This document shows, piece after piece, positions 62,397 to 64,000 of a DNA stretch of 64,000 nucleotides (position 1 is its first letter; each line of letters begins with the position of its first letter). This stretch comes from Crocodylus rhombifer (lineage: Eukaryota > Chordata > Crocodylia > Crocodylidae). Below the pieces are notes generated by a model, which saw only the letters and a list, made by a program, of their open reading frames with translations, was not told the DNA's origin and ran no database searches. The position numbers and the translations under genes are program-made. The DNA is taken from the NCBI GenBank assembly GCA_038503035.1, contig JAVSML010021661.1, forward strand, positions 124,001 to 188,000, in the 5' to 3' direction.

Positions 62397-64000
62397 CTAA
62401 AAAATAGGATTAACAAATAAGAGAGGGTAACAATGTAACTATCACTTTACTACCTTTAGTTCTGTCCAGGGCAAACTCCGCCAAAAGAGATGAAAAAGAT
62501 AGAAACTATGCTTCAAAATGCAACTTCAAATATGTCCTAAAACACAGTGGATTTCTGCTCTGAGCCCATCTCCTCTCTTATTTAAGGTCTACATTGCCAG
62601 ATACTGTACTATGATCACCTAGAAACCTCAACCAAGAGATTTGGTTGAGAACTCCTTTCAGCTAAGTATAAATGTGTTAAGAAGCAGTGCCCACGCTGAA
62701 GATCTGAAAATGCAAGTAGCTGGTACAAACAAATTAAAAACTCTTATTTAAGCAGACTGTAAACTGAAGCAGAGATGGGGAGAATTTGTTCCTATGCTAT
62801 GACTAAGCTTGAAGAAGACTTGCAGCTTCCCTACGCAAGGGCTCCAAGAGGCTGGTTAGGCCCCTGCCCAAACTGAATCCTTGTTGCTTGAGCCCATATA
62901 GAACCTGTGGCAGTTAAAGTCTGAATGGTGTGCCTCCTGAATGCTACATGCACTAATGTTTTCTGCTGAGGAAGTGCAAAACTGATAGACCCATGTAGAG
63001 TTTGTTCCTCCTCCTACACCGTGAACACTACATATGAAACTATTAAAGGACCACAGCTAAACAGGACAAACTTCCCACATGAATTGCATAACCACAGTGT
63101 ATTGTGGTCTATCGTTGTATTCAAAGGCTGTGTTTTCATCTGCTTTGAAATAACAGACCGGCCTCACGTGCCAGAGCCAATACATCCCCCAGACCAGCTC
63201 CGTGCAGTGTGCACCAACTCCAAGGGTGACTGGTGCCTCCTGATACTAGGGGGGCACCAGCAGCCAACTGCTGACTGGGGGGAGGGGGGGTCCCCAGCAT
63301 GTGCTGGCCCCAGCCCTATCAAGTCCCTAGAACTTGAACCAGCCCCGTGTTCATGTGTGGGGCCAGTCTGGTGCCCAGGGCCAGTCCGAGATGAGCGTTG
63401 AATGCGGTGCACGTCAGACCAGCCCAGTGTTCTGGATCCAGAGCAGCAGAGGTGCCACCATGCACCAGATCCCAAACAGCAGAAGTGCCACATTCAATGC
63501 ATGCCAGACCAGTTCCATGCATGCAGCAATGTCCAGCCAGTGTGTGCCACACACAGAGCTGACCTGGTCAAATCAGCCCCTGCAGGGCCCCGCCCCCACT
63601 TCAATTCCCCAGGACCTGAAAAAGCATTGGGCAGGCAGGGAGCGAGTGCCTGGACTCACCGCCTCTGCTCTGCCCCACTCCTCCACCGCTCTTCTGCCCC
63701 ACTTCATGGGGCCCCCAAAGCGCAGGACCCATGGCAGTCACCCCAATTCCACCCTCCCCCCAATGATGGCCCTGGCTGCACATGGTGCAGGCACCTGCAA
63801 GCAGCATACGAGGCAGAACGAGAGGGCTCCACAGGCCACAGCTTTGCCTGCCCTGCATTACACCTAGTAAGAAACAACAATGCAGACAATAGCATCCAAG
63901 AAAAAACGTCTGGATGTACTGCGTGTCTCAACACTCACAGAAGCCAGCCAGAGGGAAGAGTTACTTTACGGAGAGCATGCATGAGCAAGTGCATGTGTAC
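62397..64000. other. TAF1A 5' intron, continues beyond the window
   Basis: No upstream TAF1A exon was recognised. 63150-63870 is GC-rich with recurring GACCAGC/CCAGTGTTCTGGATCC and GCAGAAGTGCCAC words, similar in style to the interior of the hAT-like element at 5.7-6.1 kb; its ends are not definable, and its long open frames are compositional. Confidence 0.5.

Noticed and set aside
63021..63934. Large open frames near the right edge as a TAF1A first exon or another gene
   Set aside because: None matches the TAF1A N-terminus; the region is GC-rich repeat-like DNA.

Overview
The window is vertebrate nuclear DNA, most likely from a crocodilian-type reptile (a turtle or other archosaur is possible). 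The reasons are split, conserved vertebrate genes with GT/AG introns, several CR1 LINEs that end in the CTATGAA-type 3' repeat, MIR-like SINEs and many short terminal-inverted-repeat (TIR) DNA elements. It is not prokaryotic: there are no operons, ribosome-binding-site arrays or CRISPR arrays.

Two protein-coding genes lie in tandem on the minus strand. HHIPL2 (10343-30556) is complete: nine exons join in phase into a 753-residue secreted protein with a signal segment, a folate-receptor-like cysteine-rich domain, a HHIP/glucose-sorbosone-dehydrogenase-type beta-propeller and a lysine/arginine-rich tail. TAF1A (37934-62396 visible, 5' end outside the window) encodes the TAFI48 subunit of the RNA polymerase I factor SL1/TIF-IB. 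Eight exons were placed; the first exon(s) are beyond 64000, and one internal block (about 53 codons in human) was not found between 44107 and 52188, an interval that contains a 10-base N block. From memory, HHIPL2 and TAF1A are also neighbours in human 1q41, which supports both names.

Layout: 1-10.3 kb is the 3' flank of HHIPL2, with a CR1 copy, a tRNA-Thr(UGU) beside a GC/CpG-rich block with CRE-like sites, an older CR1 tail and hAT-like MITEs. 10.3-30.6 kb is HHIPL2, with repeats and large hairpins in intron 7. 30.6-37.9 kb is intergenic: a polypurine tract, the decayed C-terminal end of another non-LTR retrotransposon, a 1.6-kb CR1 and an 0.8-kb TIR repeat. 37.9-64 kb is TAF1A, whose introns hold a 0.96-kb hAT-like element, several smaller MITEs, a 3-kb CR1 with endonuclease and reverse-transcriptase segments, and a Tc1/mariner/pogo-like MITE.

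The two genes are not known to act together; HHIPL2 is extracellular and TAF1A is nucleolar. I see no new multi-gene system. The most interesting signals are structural: a micro-inversion inside a CR1 endonuclease region, nested and duplicated insertion junctions, long hairpins, several short DNA-transposon families with recognisable target-site duplications, and a probable assembly-related hole in TAF1A.
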